Source of the DNA: Streptomyces griseoaurantiacus
GTDB taxonomy: Bacteria; Actinomycetota; Actinomycetes; Streptomycetales; Streptomycetaceae
DNA: 64,000 bases
NCBI GenBank assembly: GCA_014656015.1
Contig: BNBP01000004.1
Location: 1 to 64,000 of the forward strand
Reading direction: 5' to 3'
The notes beneath the pieces were generated by a model. That model saw only the letters and a list, made by a program, of their open reading frames with translations. It did no database searches and had not been told where the DNA came from. The stretch's first letter is position 1. Each line of letters begins with the position of its first letter. This document shows positions 32,164 through 40,690 of the stretch, piece after piece. The translations under genes were made by a program, and so were the position numbers.

Positions 32164-32198
32164 GGTGCTCCGCGGTCCGGGACGGACCGCGGAGCACC
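32164..32198 (+). terminator. Terminator after the tandem dehydrogenase gene
   Basis: A perfect 15-bp stem (32164-32178 with 32184-32198) with loop GGGAC starts 23 bases after the stop codon. Confidence 0.7.
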
Positions 32199-32331
32199 TC
32201 CCGGCGGCCGGTTCCCGGCGCCGCCGGAGTGGGGCGGGCTCCTCGATCCGGCCGCCCCGCACCCGCCCCCCGGTGCGCCGGAAAGCCGGGGAGATGCCCG
32301 TCACGCTGCGCACATGCAGTACGTTCGGGGC

Positions 32332-33153
32332 ATGCCCCAGCCCGCCAAGTCCTCACGTATCGCCGCCTCGACCGACGCGCCGGAGCGCGCCGCCGGCGGC
32401 CGCGCCGCCGCCCAGCGGCTGAAGATGCGCCGCGAGTTGGCCGCGGCGGCCATGGAGCTGTTCTCCACGAAGGGGTACGAGGCGACCACGGTCGACGAGA
32501 TCGCGGCGGCCGCGGGGGTCGCCCGCCGGACCTTCTTCCGCCACTTCCGTTCCAAGGAAGAGGCGATCTTCCCCGACCACGACGACACCCTGGTCCGCGT
32601 GGAGGCGGTGCTCAACGCCGCCCCTGCCCACGAGCATCCGCTCGACACGGTGTGCCGCGGCATCAAGCAGGTCATGCGGATGTACGCGGCCCAGCCGGAG
32701 ATCTCGGTGGCCCGTTACCGGCTGACCCGTGAGGTGCCGACGCTGCGGGAGGCGGAGATCGCCTCGGTCGCCCGCTACGAGCGGCTGTTCACCCGCTATC
32801 TGCTGGGCCACTTCGACGAGCGGGCGCACGCGGACGACGCCAACGACGACCCGCTGCTCGCGGAGGTCGCCGCGTCGGCGGTCGTCACCGCCCACAACCA
32901 CGTGCTGCGCCGCTGGCTGCGGGCGGACGGCCGGGGCGACGTCGAGACCCAGCTCGACCACGCCTTCGCGATCGTCCGCCGGACCTTCGGCACGGGCATC
33001 GGCGCCGGCCGGGAGATGTCCCCCTCCCCGGCCCCGCCGGCCGCGACCACCTCGCACGGGGAGGTCCTGGTGACGGTGGCCCGCACGGACGCTCCCCTGG
33101 ACGAGGTCATGCGCACCATCGAGGCGGCTCTTCAGGAGCGCCGCTCCCGGTAG
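32332..33153 (+). CDS. TetR family transcriptional regulator
   Basis: A 273-residue TetR-type repressor. The DNA-binding helix-turn-helix spans about residues 28-80: 'LAAAAMELFSTKGYEATTVD', 'EIAAAAGVARRTFFRHFRSK'. The ligand domain has the MftR/TetR_C look ('VARYRLTREVPTLREAEIAS'). An extra C-terminal segment of about 40 residues (after 'FGTGIGAGREM') is unusual for TetR. It lies between the 3-hydroxyacyl-CoA dehydrogenase gene and ccr, so a role in acyl-CoA sensing is likely but inferred. The ATG at 32332 is six bases after TACGTT (32320-32325), a leaderless-type start, and was preferred over ATG 32314, which overlaps that element. Confidence 0.85.
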   Translation: MPQPAKSSRIAASTDAPERAAGGRAAAQRLKMRRELAAAAMELFSTKGYEATTVDEIAAAAGVARRTFFRHFRSKEEAIFPDHDDTLVRVEAVLNAAPAHEHPLDTVCRGIKQVMRMYAAQPEISVARYRLTREVPTLREAEIASVARYERLFTRYLLGHFDERAHADDANDDPLLAEVAASAVVTAHNHVLRRWLRADGRGDVETQLDHAFAIVRRTFGTGIGAGREMSPSPAPPAATTSHGEVLVTVARTDAPLDEVMRTIEAALQERRSR

Positions 33154-33424
33154 GGCTCCGTCACGCGGGGCGGGTCCGCCCCGTGGCGGGCGCCCCGGTC
33201 GCCGCCTGCGGCGGCTGCAGACGCGCGAAGCCCCGCGAAGGCCCGCCGCAGGGCACGCAGCGACACGTGCAGGCGCGCGGCCGTCGTGGCCTGGGACAGC
33301 TCGGCGTCGGTGAGGCGGGCGTCGGCCACGTCCCGGCCGCCTGCGCCTGCGCCGGCGCCGGGGCGAAGGCCGGTTCGCGGGCGTCGACGTGGTCGAGGAC
33401 CAGCCCTTCGGCGAGTTCGAACAC
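33132..33424 (-). pseudogene. Remnant of an AraC-type regulator
   Basis: On the minus strand one frame gives 'LSQATTAARLHVSLRALRRAF', a good AraC/XylS recognition-helix match, and ends near 33132. The upstream sequence 'MFELAEGLVLDHVDAREPAF' (from 33424) is in a different frame, so a frameshift lies around 33340-33380, and the normal N-terminal 200 residues are absent. The 398-base gap between the TetR and cupin genes holds no other gene. This looks like a decayed regulator, perhaps once paired with the cupin. The end overlaps the last codons of the TetR gene. Confidence 0.4.
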
Positions 33425-33483
33425 GCCGAGCTGACGCCCGCGCCGCCGGTCCGCTGCCCGGCGGCAAGGTCGTCGTCACGCCC

Positions 33484-33509
33484 GGCTCCTGCCCGCCGTC
33501 CGCGGGTAC
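33484..33509 (+). promoter_or_regulatory. Putative sigma-B-type promoter of the cupin gene
   Basis: GGCT (33484-33487), a 16-base spacer and GGGTAC (33504-33509) match GNNT-N14-16-GGGTAC. Transcription would begin near 33517, about 35 bases before the cupin ATG, which has AAGGAG ahead of it. Confidence 0.4.
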
Positions 33510-33551
33510 CCGAAGTACCCGAGGCACCAGAAGCATCCGAAGGAGCCGCTC

Positions 33552-34055
33552 GTGATGATCCCCGACGACGATCCCTCGCGCCCGCTGACCGTGGCGCATC
33601 CCGACGATCCCGGCACGACGTACGTCTCTCTGGTGGGCAACACGTACGCGATGCTGGTCACCGGCGAGCAGACCGGGGGCCGGTACTGCCTGATCGGCAT
33701 GTACGTCCCCGACGGCGGTGGCCCGCCGCCGCACCGGCACGACTTCGAGGAGATGTTCACGGTCCTCGAGGGCGAGATCGAGTTCACCTTCCGCGGCGAG
33801 AAGCACGTCGCGTTGGCCGGGACCACGATCAACGTCCCGGCCAACGCGCCGCACCACTTCCGCAACGCCTCGGGGGCGCCGGTCCGGATGCTGTGCATGT
33901 GCACCCCGGCGGGTCAGGACGAGTACTTCCTGCGCATCGGCGACGTCATCGACGGCAAGGACGCGCCGGCCCCGGAGCTGTCGGCCAAGGACCTGGCCGA
34001 GCGCCGTCGCCTCGCCGCCGAACTGGCCTCGACCTACCGGACCGAATTCCTGTAG
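33552..34055 (+). CDS. Cupin domain protein
   Basis: A 167-residue single-domain cupin. Motif 1 is 'PPPHRHDFEEMFTVLEGEIE' (His57-x-His59, Glu63-type metal ligands) and motif 2 is 'VPANAPHHFRNAS' with the last His. The protein is small, soluble and has no extra catalytic domain; related cupins are quercetinase-like dioxygenases or sugar isomerases, so function is open. The C-terminus is a charged helix. Two adjacent ATG codons (33552, 33555) follow AAGGAGCCGCTCGTG. Probably monocistronic, with a sigma-B-like promoter upstream and a strong terminator after it. Confidence 0.85.
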   Translation: MMIPDDDPSRPLTVAHPDDPGTTYVSLVGNTYAMLVTGEQTGGRYCLIGMYVPDGGGPPPHRHDFEEMFTVLEGEIEFTFRGEKHVALAGTTINVPANAPHHFRNASGAPVRMLCMCTPAGQDEYFLRIGDVIDGKDAPAPELSAKDLAERRRLAAELASTYRTEFL

Positions 34056-34080
34056 CGCGCGCCGTCGGCGTGCGGAGGCA

Positions 34081-34134
34081 CGGCGAGGGGCGGTGGGGCC
34101 GGGAAGGCCGCACCGCCCCTCGCCGTTTCCCTTT
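34081..34134 (+). terminator. Rho-independent terminator after the cupin gene
   Basis: A perfect 15-bp stem (34081-34095 with 34111-34125), 15-base loop, followed by TTTCCCTTT. Confidence 0.8.
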
Positions 34135-34147
34135 GATCGATCATCGC

Positions 34148-34176
34148 TCACCTGAGCGCGGAAAAATTCACCTGAG
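34148..34176. promoter_or_regulatory. Direct repeat upstream of ccr (possible operator)
   Basis: TCACCTGAG occurs at 34148-34156 and 34168-34176, offset by 20 bases (two helical turns). The first copy is part of a GCTCA-CC-TGAGC dyad. It lies 24 bases upstream of the presumed ccr -35 element, a position fit for an activator or repressor. Confidence 0.4.
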
Positions 34177-34199
34177 ACCATTTCTTGGCACTGCGTGCC

Positions 34200-34228
34200 T
34201 TGCGCGCTGTCACACCGTGCCATACGTT
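34200..34228 (+). promoter_or_regulatory. Putative ccr promoter
   Basis: TTGCGC (34200-34205), a 17-base spacer and TACGTT (34223-34228) fit a housekeeping (HrdB-type) promoter. The leader to the GTG at 34419 would be about 185 bases; no riboswitch fold was recognised in it. Confidence 0.4.
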
Positions 34229-34418
34229 GGTCATGTCCGAGCGACCGGCACACGGCGCGATCCCCGTGTTCCGGACTGTCCCCGGCGGCCCCGTCCGCCC
34301 GCCCGGACGCCTGCGTCACAGGCCCCTTTTCGCAAGTTCGCGCCACCCACGCGCCCCGCACTCCCCCGCCGAACCGACGGCACCCCTCCCCCAAGACGCC
34401 ATTCGCCGGAGGCACACC

Positions 34419-35756
34419 GTGAAGGAAATCCTGGACGCCATCCAGTCGGGGGCGGCCACGCCCGCCGACTACGCCGCGCTTCCGCTCCCCGACTCGTACC
34501 GCGCGGTGACCGTGCACAAGGACGAGACGGACATGTTCGAGGGCATCGCCACCCGCGACAAGGACCCCCGCAAGTCGCTCCACCTGGACGAGGTCCCCGT
34601 CCCCGAACTCGGCCCGGGCGAGGCCCTGGTCGCCGTGATGGCCTCCTCGGTCAACTACAACTCGGTGTGGACCTCGATCTTCGAGCCGCTCTCCACCTTC
34701 GGCTTCCTGGAGCGCTACGGCCGCGTCAGCGAACTCACCCGGCGCCACGACCTGCCGTACCACGTCATCGGCTCCGACCTGGCCGGCGTCGTCCTGCGCA
34801 CCGGCCCCGGCGTCAACGCCTGGAAGCCCGGCGACGAGGTCGTCGCGCACTGCCTGTCGGTCGAACTGGAGTCCTCCGACGGCCACAACGACACGATGCT
34901 CGACCCCGAGCAGCGCATCTGGGGCTTCGAGACCAACTTCGGCGGCCTCGCCGAGGTCGCCCTGGTCAAGTCCAACCAGCTCATGCCCAAGCCGGACCAC
35001 CTGAGCTGGGAGGAGGCCGCCGCCCCCGGCCTGGTCAACTCCACCGCCTACCGGCAGCTCGTCTCCCGCAACGGGGCCGGCATGAAGCAGGGCGACAACG
35101 TGCTCATCTGGGGCGCGAGCGGCGGACTCGGCTCCTACGCCACGCAGTTCGCGCTGGCCGGCGGCGCCAATCCGGTCTGTGTGGTCTCCTCCCCGCAGAA
35201 GGCGGAGATCTGTCGCTCCATGGGCGCCGAGGCGATCATCGACCGCAACGCCGAGGACTACCGGTTCTGGAAGGACGAGCACACCCAGGACCCCAAGGAG
35301 TGGAAGCGGTTCGGCAAGCGCATCCGCGAACTCACCGGCGGCGAGGACATCGACATCGTCTTCGAGCACCCCGGCCGGGAGACCTTCGGCGCCTCCGTCT
35401 ACGTCACCCGCAAGGGCGGCACCATCACCACCTGCGCCTCGACCTCGGGCTATCTGCACCAGTACGACAACCGCTACCTGTGGATGTCCCTGAAGCGGAT
35501 CATCGGCTCGCACTTCGCCAACTACCGCGAGGCCTGGGAGGCCAACCGGCTGATCGCGAAGGGGAAGATCCACCCGACGCTGTCCAAGGTGTACTCCCTG
35601 AAGGACACCGGCCAGGCCGCCCACGACGTGCACCGCAACCTCCACCAGGGCAAGGTCGGCGTGCTGTGTCTCGCCCCCGAGGAGGGGCTCGGCGTGCGCG
35701 ACGAGGAGAAGCGCGCCCGGCACGCCGAGGCCATCAACCGCTTCCGCAACGTCTAG
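34419..35756 (+). CDS. ccr: Crotonyl-CoA carboxylase/reductase
   Basis: A 445-residue medium-chain dehydrogenase that carboxylates and reduces crotonyl-CoA to (2S)-ethylmalonyl-CoA with NADPH and CO2. Typical Ccr blocks are 'VNYNSVWTSIFEPLSTFGFL', 'HVIGSDLAGVVLRTG', 'IWGFETNFGGLAEVALVK', nucleotide loop 'IWGASGGLGSYATQFAL', and 'CASTSGYLHQYDNRYLWM'. It is the key enzyme of the ethylmalonyl-CoA pathway and supplies extender units for polyketides. The GTG at 34419 has GGAGG seven bases upstream; longer frames reach into the promoter and were rejected. The meaA gene follows after nine bases, so ccr heads a five-gene operon. Confidence 0.95.
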   Translation: MKEILDAIQSGAATPADYAALPLPDSYRAVTVHKDETDMFEGIATRDKDPRKSLHLDEVPVPELGPGEALVAVMASSVNYNSVWTSIFEPLSTFGFLERYGRVSELTRRHDLPYHVIGSDLAGVVLRTGPGVNAWKPGDEVVAHCLSVELESSDGHNDTMLDPEQRIWGFETNFGGLAEVALVKSNQLMPKPDHLSWEEAAAPGLVNSTAYRQLVSRNGAGMKQGDNVLIWGASGGLGSYATQFALAGGANPVCVVSSPQKAEICRSMGAEAIIDRNAEDYRFWKDEHTQDPKEWKRFGKRIRELTGGEDIDIVFEHPGRETFGASVYVTRKGGTITTCASTSGYLHQYDNRYLWMSLKRIIGSHFANYREAWEANRLIAKGKIHPTLSKVYSLKDTGQAAHDVHRNLHQGKVGVLCLAPEEGLGVRDEEKRARHAEAINRFRNV

Positions 35757-35765
35757 GAGGCGCAG

Positions 35766-37802
35766 GTGAGTGAACGTCAGAAGGACCGGCCGTGGCTCAT
35801 GCGCACGTACGCCGGCCACTCCACGGCGGAGGCGTCCAACGAGCTGTACCGGCGCAACCTCGCCAAGGGCCAGACCGGGCTGTCGGTCGCCTTCGACCTG
35901 CCGACGCAGACCGGCTACGACGCCGACCACGTCCTCGCCCGCGGCGAGGTGGGCCGGGTCGGGGTGCCGATCGCACACCTCGGTGACATGCGCCGGCTGT
36001 TCCAGGACATTCCGCTGGAGCGGATGAACACCTCCATGACCATCAACGCCACCGCCATGTGGCTGCTGGCGCTCTACCAGGTGGTCGCGGAGGAGCAAGG
36101 CCTCGACGAGGAGGCCGTCAGCCGGCTGCAGGGGACGACGCAGAACGACATCGTCAAGGAGTACCTGTCCCGGGGCACGCACGTCTTCCCGCCGGGCCCC
36201 TCGCTCCGGCTGACGACGGACATGATCGCGTACACGGTCACCCACCTGCCCAGGTGGAACCCCATCAACATCTGCAGCTACCACCTCCAGGAGGCGGGCG
36301 CCACACCGGTGCAGGAGATCGCGTACGCGATGTCCACCGCCGTCGCCGTCCTCGACGCGGTGCGGGACGGCGGTCAGGTCCCGCAGGAGCGCATGGGCGA
36401 CGTGGTGGGCCGCATCTCCTTCTTCGTCAACGCGGGCGTCCGCTTCGTCGAGGAGATGTGCAAGATGCGGGCGTTCGGCCGCGTCTGGGACCGCATCACC
36501 CGGGAGCGGTACGGCATCGAGAACCCCAAGCACCGCCGCTTCCGCTACGGCGTCCAGGTCAACTCCCTGGGGCTGACCGAGGCGCAGCCGGAGAACAACG
36601 TCCAGCGGATCGTGCTGGAGATGCTGGCGGTCACCCTCTCCAAGGACGCGCGGGCGCGGGCCGTGCAGCTCCCCGCCTGGAACGAGGCGCTGGGGCTGCC
36701 CCGGCCCTGGGACCAGCAGTGGTCGCTGCGCATCCAGCAGGTGCTGGCCCACGAGAGCGATCTGCTGGAGTACGAGGACATCTTCGAGGGCTCGAAGGTG
36801 ATCGAGGCGAAGGTCGAGGAGCTGGTCGAGGCGGCGTTCGCGGAGATCGGGCGGATCGAGGAGATGGGCGGCGCGATGGCCGCCGTCGAGTCGGGCTACC
36901 TCAAGTCGCAGCTCGTCGCCTCGCACGCCGAGCGCCGGGCGCGGATCGAGTCCGGCGAGGAGAAGATCGTCGGTGTCAACGCCTTCACCGGGACCGAGCC
37001 CAGCCCGCTGACCGCCGACCTCGACACCGCGATACAGACCGTGGACCCGGCGGTGGAGTCCCGTGTCGTCGCCGCGCTCCAGCACTGGCGGGACACCCGC
37101 TACCAGCCCCCCTTCAACCACCCCCGTCCCTGCAAGGCGCTGGAGAAGCTGCGGGAGGCGGCCAAGGGCACCGACAACCTCATGGAGGCCACCCTGGAGT
37201 GCGCCCGCGCCGGGGTGACGACCGGCGAGTGGGCGGGGGCGCTGCGCGAGGTGTTCGGCGAGTTCCGGGCCCCGACCGGCGTCTCCTCCGCCCCGGTGGC
37301 GGTCGCCGCCGAGGAGGGCTCGGCCATGGCGGGGGTGCGTCGCCGGGTGGAGCTGACCGCCCGCGACCTCGGCGTCGGCAAGCTGCGCTTCCTGGTCGGC
37401 AAGCCCGGCCTGGACGGGCACTCCAACGGAGCCGAGCAGATCGCGGTGCGGGCCCGGGACGCCGGCTTCGAGGTGGTGTACCAGGGCATCCGGCTCACCC
37501 CCGAGCAGATCGTGGACGCGGCCCTGGCCGAGGACGTCCACGCGGTGGGCCTGTCCATCCTGTCCGGTTCGCACGCGCAACTCGTGCCGGACGTGCTGGA
37601 GCGGTTGCGCGCGGCCGGCGCGGCCGACATCCCGGTGATCGCGGGCGGGATCATCCCGCACGCCGACGCCGAGCAGCTGCGGGCCGCGGGAGTGGCCGCG
37701 GTCTTCACCCCGAAGGACTTCGACATCACCGGGATCATCGGCCGTATCGTCGACGAGATCCGCCACGCGAACCAGCTCGACCCCCTGGAGGTCCCCGCAT
37801 GA
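35766..37802 (+). CDS. meaA: Ethylmalonyl-CoA mutase (MeaA/Ecm), B12-dependent
   Basis: A 678-residue adenosylcobalamin-dependent mutase converting (2R)-ethylmalonyl-CoA to methylsuccinyl-CoA. The catalytic barrel (about 1-500) shows 'RPWLMRTYAGHSTAEASNEL', 'GLSVAFDLPTQTGYDADH', 'MNTSMTINATAMWLLALY' and 'NICSYHLQEAGATPVQEIAY'. The cobalamin domain (about 535-670) has 'VGKPGLDGHSNGAEQIAVRA' with the D-x-H-x-x-G Co ligand, and 'SILSGSHAQLV'. The sequence 'SYHLQEAG' and overall form distinguish it from methylmalonyl-CoA mutase. The GTG start at 35766 follows GGAGGCGCAG. Its stop overlaps the mcl start (ATGA). Confidence 0.93.
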   Translation: MSERQKDRPWLMRTYAGHSTAEASNELYRRNLAKGQTGLSVAFDLPTQTGYDADHVLARGEVGRVGVPIAHLGDMRRLFQDIPLERMNTSMTINATAMWLLALYQVVAEEQGLDEEAVSRLQGTTQNDIVKEYLSRGTHVFPPGPSLRLTTDMIAYTVTHLPRWNPINICSYHLQEAGATPVQEIAYAMSTAVAVLDAVRDGGQVPQERMGDVVGRISFFVNAGVRFVEEMCKMRAFGRVWDRITRERYGIENPKHRRFRYGVQVNSLGLTEAQPENNVQRIVLEMLAVTLSKDARARAVQLPAWNEALGLPRPWDQQWSLRIQQVLAHESDLLEYEDIFEGSKVIEAKVEELVEAAFAEIGRIEEMGGAMAAVESGYLKSQLVASHAERRARIESGEEKIVGVNAFTGTEPSPLTADLDTAIQTVDPAVESRVVAALQHWRDTRYQPPFNHPRPCKALEKLREAAKGTDNLMEATLECARAGVTTGEWAGALREVFGEFRAPTGVSSAPVAVAAEEGSAMAGVRRRVELTARDLGVGKLRFLVGKPGLDGHSNGAEQIAVRARDAGFEVVYQGIRLTPEQIVDAALAEDVHAVGLSILSGSHAQLVPDVLERLRAAGAADIPVIAGGIIPHADAEQLRAAGVAAVFTPKDFDITGIIGRIVDEIRHANQLDPLEVPA

Positions 37803-38773
37803 CCAGCCCCGCTCCCCAGGTCAACCGGCTCCGCCCCCGCCGCTCCTGTCTGGCGGTTCCCGGAAGCAATCCGCGCTTCCTGGAGAAGGCGCAGGGCCTG
37901 CCGGCCGACCAGGTCTTCCTGGACCTGGAGGACGCGTGCGCGCCGCTCGCCAAGCCCGAGGCGCGGCACACCATCGTGAAGTTCCTCAACGAGGGCGACT
38001 GGACGGGCAAGACCCGGGTGGTGCGGGTCAACGACTGGACGACGGAGTGGACCTACCGCGACGTCGTGACGGTCGTGGAGGGCGCCGGCCCGAACCTGGA
38101 CTGCATCATGCTGCCGAAGGTGCAGGACGCCTCCCAGGTCGTCGCGCTCGACCTGCTGCTGACCCAGATCGAGAAGACGATGGGCTTCGAGGTCGGCCGC
38201 ATCGGCATCGAGGCGCAGATCGAGAACGCGCGTGGCCTGAACAACGTCGACGCGATCGCCGAGGCCTCCCCGCGGCTGGAGACCATCATCTTCGGCCCGG
38301 CCGACTTCATGGCCTCCATCAACATGAAGTCCCTCGTCGTGGGCGAGCAGCCGCCCGGCTACCCGGCGGACGCCTACCACTTCATCCTGATGAGGATCCT
38401 CATGGCGGCCCGGGCCAACGACCTCCAGGCGATCGACGGCCCCTACCTGCAGATCCGCAATGTGGACGGCTACCGCGAGGTCGCGCGGCGTGCCGCCGCG
38501 CTCGGCTTCGACGGCAAGTGGGTGCTGCACCCCGGCCAGGTCGAGGCGTCCAACGAGATCTTCTCGCCCTCGCAGGAGGACTACGACCACGCCGAGCTGA
38601 TCCTGGACGCGTACGACTACTGCACGTCCGAGGCGGGCGGCAAGAAGGGCTCCGCGATGCTCGGCGACGAGATGATCGACGAGGCCAGCCGCAAGATGGC
38701 CCTGGTCATCGCGGGCAAGGGCCGGGCGGCCGGCATGCAGCGCACCAGCAAGTTCGAGATCCCGGAGGCGTAG
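37799..38773 (+). CDS. mcl: CitE-like malyl-CoA / beta-methylmalyl-CoA lyase
   Basis: A 324-residue HpcH/HpaI-CitE family lyase cleaving beta-methylmalyl-CoA to glyoxylate and propionyl-CoA (and malyl-CoA). Evidence: 'RSCLAVPGSNPRFLEKAQGL', 'DQVFLDLEDACAPLAKPEAR' with the acidic Mg ligands, 'VVRVNDWTTEWTYRD', 'IMLPKVQDA', 'IGIEAQIENARGLNNVDAIA' (second Mg ligand Glu) and 'GPADFMASINM'. The genomic place inside the ccr-meaA operon supports the ethylmalonyl-CoA pathway role rather than citrate lyase. The ATG overlaps the meaA stop by four bases and the mch gene follows after four bases. Confidence 0.9.
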   Translation: MTSPAPQVNRLRPRRSCLAVPGSNPRFLEKAQGLPADQVFLDLEDACAPLAKPEARHTIVKFLNEGDWTGKTRVVRVNDWTTEWTYRDVVTVVEGAGPNLDCIMLPKVQDASQVVALDLLLTQIEKTMGFEVGRIGIEAQIENARGLNNVDAIAEASPRLETIIFGPADFMASINMKSLVVGEQPPGYPADAYHFILMRILMAARANDLQAIDGPYLQIRNVDGYREVARRAAALGFDGKWVLHPGQVEASNEIFSPSQEDYDHAELILDAYDYCTSEAGGKKGSAMLGDEMIDEASRKMALVIAGKGRAAGMQRTSKFEIPEA

Positions 38774-38777
38774 GGCC

Positions 38778-39290
38778 ATGCAGTTCGGACGCACCTACGA
38801 GGAGTTCGAGGTCGGGGCGGTCTACAAGCACTGGCCCGGCAAGACGGTCACCGAGTACGACGACCACATGTTCTGCCTGCTCACCATGAACCACCATCCG
38901 CTCCACATGGACGCGCACTACGCCGAGAGCACCACCGACTTCGGCAGGAACGTGGTGGTGGGGAACTACGTCTACTCCCTGCTGCTCGGCATGTCCGTGC
39001 CGGACGTCTCCGGCAAGGCCATCGCCAACCTGGAGATCGAGTCGCTCAAGCACGTGGCGCCGACCTTCCACGGCGACACGATCTACGGCGAGACGACGGT
39101 GCTGGACAAGTGGCCGTCGAAGTCGAAGAACGACCGCGGCATCGTCCACGTCGAGACAAGGGGCCACAAGCAGGACGGCACCCTCGTGTGCGTGTTCCGC
39201 CGCAAGGTGATGGTGCCGACCGAGACGTACATCAAGGAGCGCGGCGGCGAGCAGCCCGGCCGTCCGCAGCCGAAGGAACAGGGGAAGTAG
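38778..39290 (+). CDS. mch: MaoC-like dehydratase, mesaconyl-CoA hydratase
   Basis: A 170-residue hot-dog-fold hydratase. The MaoC motif region is 'TVTEYDDHMFCLLTMNHHPL' with 'HMDAHYAESTTDFGRNVVVG', and the central helix is 'YVYSLLLGMSVPDVSG'. In the ethylmalonyl-CoA pathway it hydrates mesaconyl-CoA to beta-methylmalyl-CoA, the substrate of the upstream lyase; classical Mch is longer (about 340 residues, two hot-dog units), so this single-unit form probably dimerises. It starts four bases after mcl and the acyl-CoA dehydrogenase starts two bases after its stop, so expression is coupled. Confidence 0.85.
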   Translation: MQFGRTYEEFEVGAVYKHWPGKTVTEYDDHMFCLLTMNHHPLHMDAHYAESTTDFGRNVVVGNYVYSLLLGMSVPDVSGKAIANLEIESLKHVAPTFHGDTIYGETTVLDKWPSKSKNDRGIVHVETRGHKQDGTLVCVFRRKVMVPTETYIKERGGEQPGRPQPKEQGK

Positions 39291-39292
39291 TC

Positions 39293-40507
39293 ATGGCCCG
39301 ACTCGCCCGGACCGCCGGTCTGACCGACGTCCAGCAGGAGATCCTCTCCACCGTCAGGGACTTTGTCGACAAGGAGATCATCCCGGTCGCCACCGAGCTG
39401 GAGCACCGCGACGAGTACCCGCAGAAAATCGTCGACGGACTCAAGGAGCTGGGCCTCTTCGGCCTCATGATCGACGAGGAGTACGGGGGCCTGGGCGAGT
39501 CGCTCCTGACCTACGCGCTGTGCGTGGAGGAGATCGCCCGCGGCTGGATGTCGGTCTCCGGCATCATCAACACGCACTTCATCGTGGCGTACATGCTCAA
39601 GAAGCACGGCACGCAGGAGCAGAAGGAGTACTTCCTGCCGAAGATGGCGCTGGGCGAGACCCGGGGCGCCTTCTCGATGTCGGAGCCGGGGCTCGGCTCC
39701 GACGTGTCGGCGATCACGTCGAAGGCCGTGCGGGACGGCGACGACTACGTACTGAACGGCCAGAAGATGTGGCTGACCAACGGCGGCTCCTCCACGCTGG
39801 TCGCCGTCCTGGTGCGGAGTGACGAAGGACACTCCCCCGAGGAGGCGGCCGCCGAGCCGCACAAGTCGATGACGACGTTCCTGGTGGAGAAGGAGCCCGG
39901 GTTCGGCGAGGTCCGGCCCGGTCTGACCATCCCCGGCAAGATCGAGAAGATGGGCTACAAGGGCGTCGACACCACCGAGCTCATCATGGACGGCCTGCGG
40001 GTGCCGGCCGACAGGGTGCTCGGCGGGGTCACCGGCCGGGGCTTCTACCAGATGATGGACGGTGTCGAGGTGGGCCGGGTCAACGTGGCCGCGCGCGGCT
40101 GCGGGGTCGCCCGGCGCGCCTTCGAACTGGGCATCGGCTACGCCCAGCAGCGGCACACCTTCGGCAAACCGATCGCCCAGCACCAGGCCATCCAGTTCAA
40201 ACTGGCGGAGATGGCCACCAAGGTCGAGGCCGCGCATGCGATGATGGTGAACGCGGCACGCAAAAAGGATTCGGGGGAACGAAACGATCTCGAGGCGGGG
40301 ATGGCGAAGTACCTCGCCTCGGAGTACTGCAAGGAGGTCGTGGAGGACGCCTTCCGCATCCACGGCGGCTACGGCTTCTCCAAGGAGTACGAGATCGAGC
40401 GGCTCTACCGTGAGGCACCGATGCTCCTGATCGGTGAGGGTACCGCCGAAATCCAGAAAATGATCATCGGGCGCAGGTTGCTCGAGGAGTATCGATTCCA
40501 GGGCTGA
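39293..40507 (+). CDS. Acyl-CoA dehydrogenase, likely methylsuccinyl-CoA dehydrogenase
   Basis: A 404-residue FAD-dependent acyl-CoA dehydrogenase. Family landmarks are 'EEYGGLGESLLTYALCVEEI', 'GAFSMSEPGLGSDVSAI', 'YVLNGQKMWLTNG', 'QRHTFGKPIAQHQAIQFKLA' and the C-terminal 'IHGGYGFSKEYEIERLYRE' followed by 'GEGTAEIQKMIIGR'. Its place in the ccr operon makes oxidation of methylsuccinyl-CoA to mesaconyl-CoA likely. The Rhodobacter enzyme for that step carries a long N-terminal extension (about 550 residues in total), absent here, so the assignment rests on context. The ATG follows GGGGAAGTAGTC. It is the last gene of the operon before psd. Confidence 0.88.
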   Translation: MARLARTAGLTDVQQEILSTVRDFVDKEIIPVATELEHRDEYPQKIVDGLKELGLFGLMIDEEYGGLGESLLTYALCVEEIARGWMSVSGIINTHFIVAYMLKKHGTQEQKEYFLPKMALGETRGAFSMSEPGLGSDVSAITSKAVRDGDDYVLNGQKMWLTNGGSSTLVAVLVRSDEGHSPEEAAAEPHKSMTTFLVEKEPGFGEVRPGLTIPGKIEKMGYKGVDTTELIMDGLRVPADRVLGGVTGRGFYQMMDGVEVGRVNVAARGCGVARRAFELGIGYAQQRHTFGKPIAQHQAIQFKLAEMATKVEAAHAMMVNAARKKDSGERNDLEAGMAKYLASEYCKEVVEDAFRIHGGYGFSKEYEIERLYREAPMLLIGEGTAEIQKMIIGRRLLEEYRFQG

Positions 40508-40690
40508 TGCCAGGATGATTGTCCGGGTTGGGGGTGTTTTCTTGGGGAAGAGGATCACACCCCGTCACCCCCTTCCGGCCGCCGACTCGGCTTCCCGGCT
40601 TACCCAGTTGTGACCGCGAGCCGCTACGATCGCCGGAAAGCCGCCGTCCCCCTCACGCAGCGCGGCATTCATCCGCTACGAAGGTCATCC

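Noticed and set aside
34229..34418. Riboswitch in the ccr leader (for example cobalamin)
   Set aside because: No conserved B12-box or other known riboswitch motif was seen, although meaA downstream uses B12.
33132..37766. Open minus-strand frame of over 1500 codons opposite ccr and meaA
   Set aside because: Antisense shadow of two well-identified genes; only its last part (33132-33340) carries a family motif and is treated as an AraC remnant.
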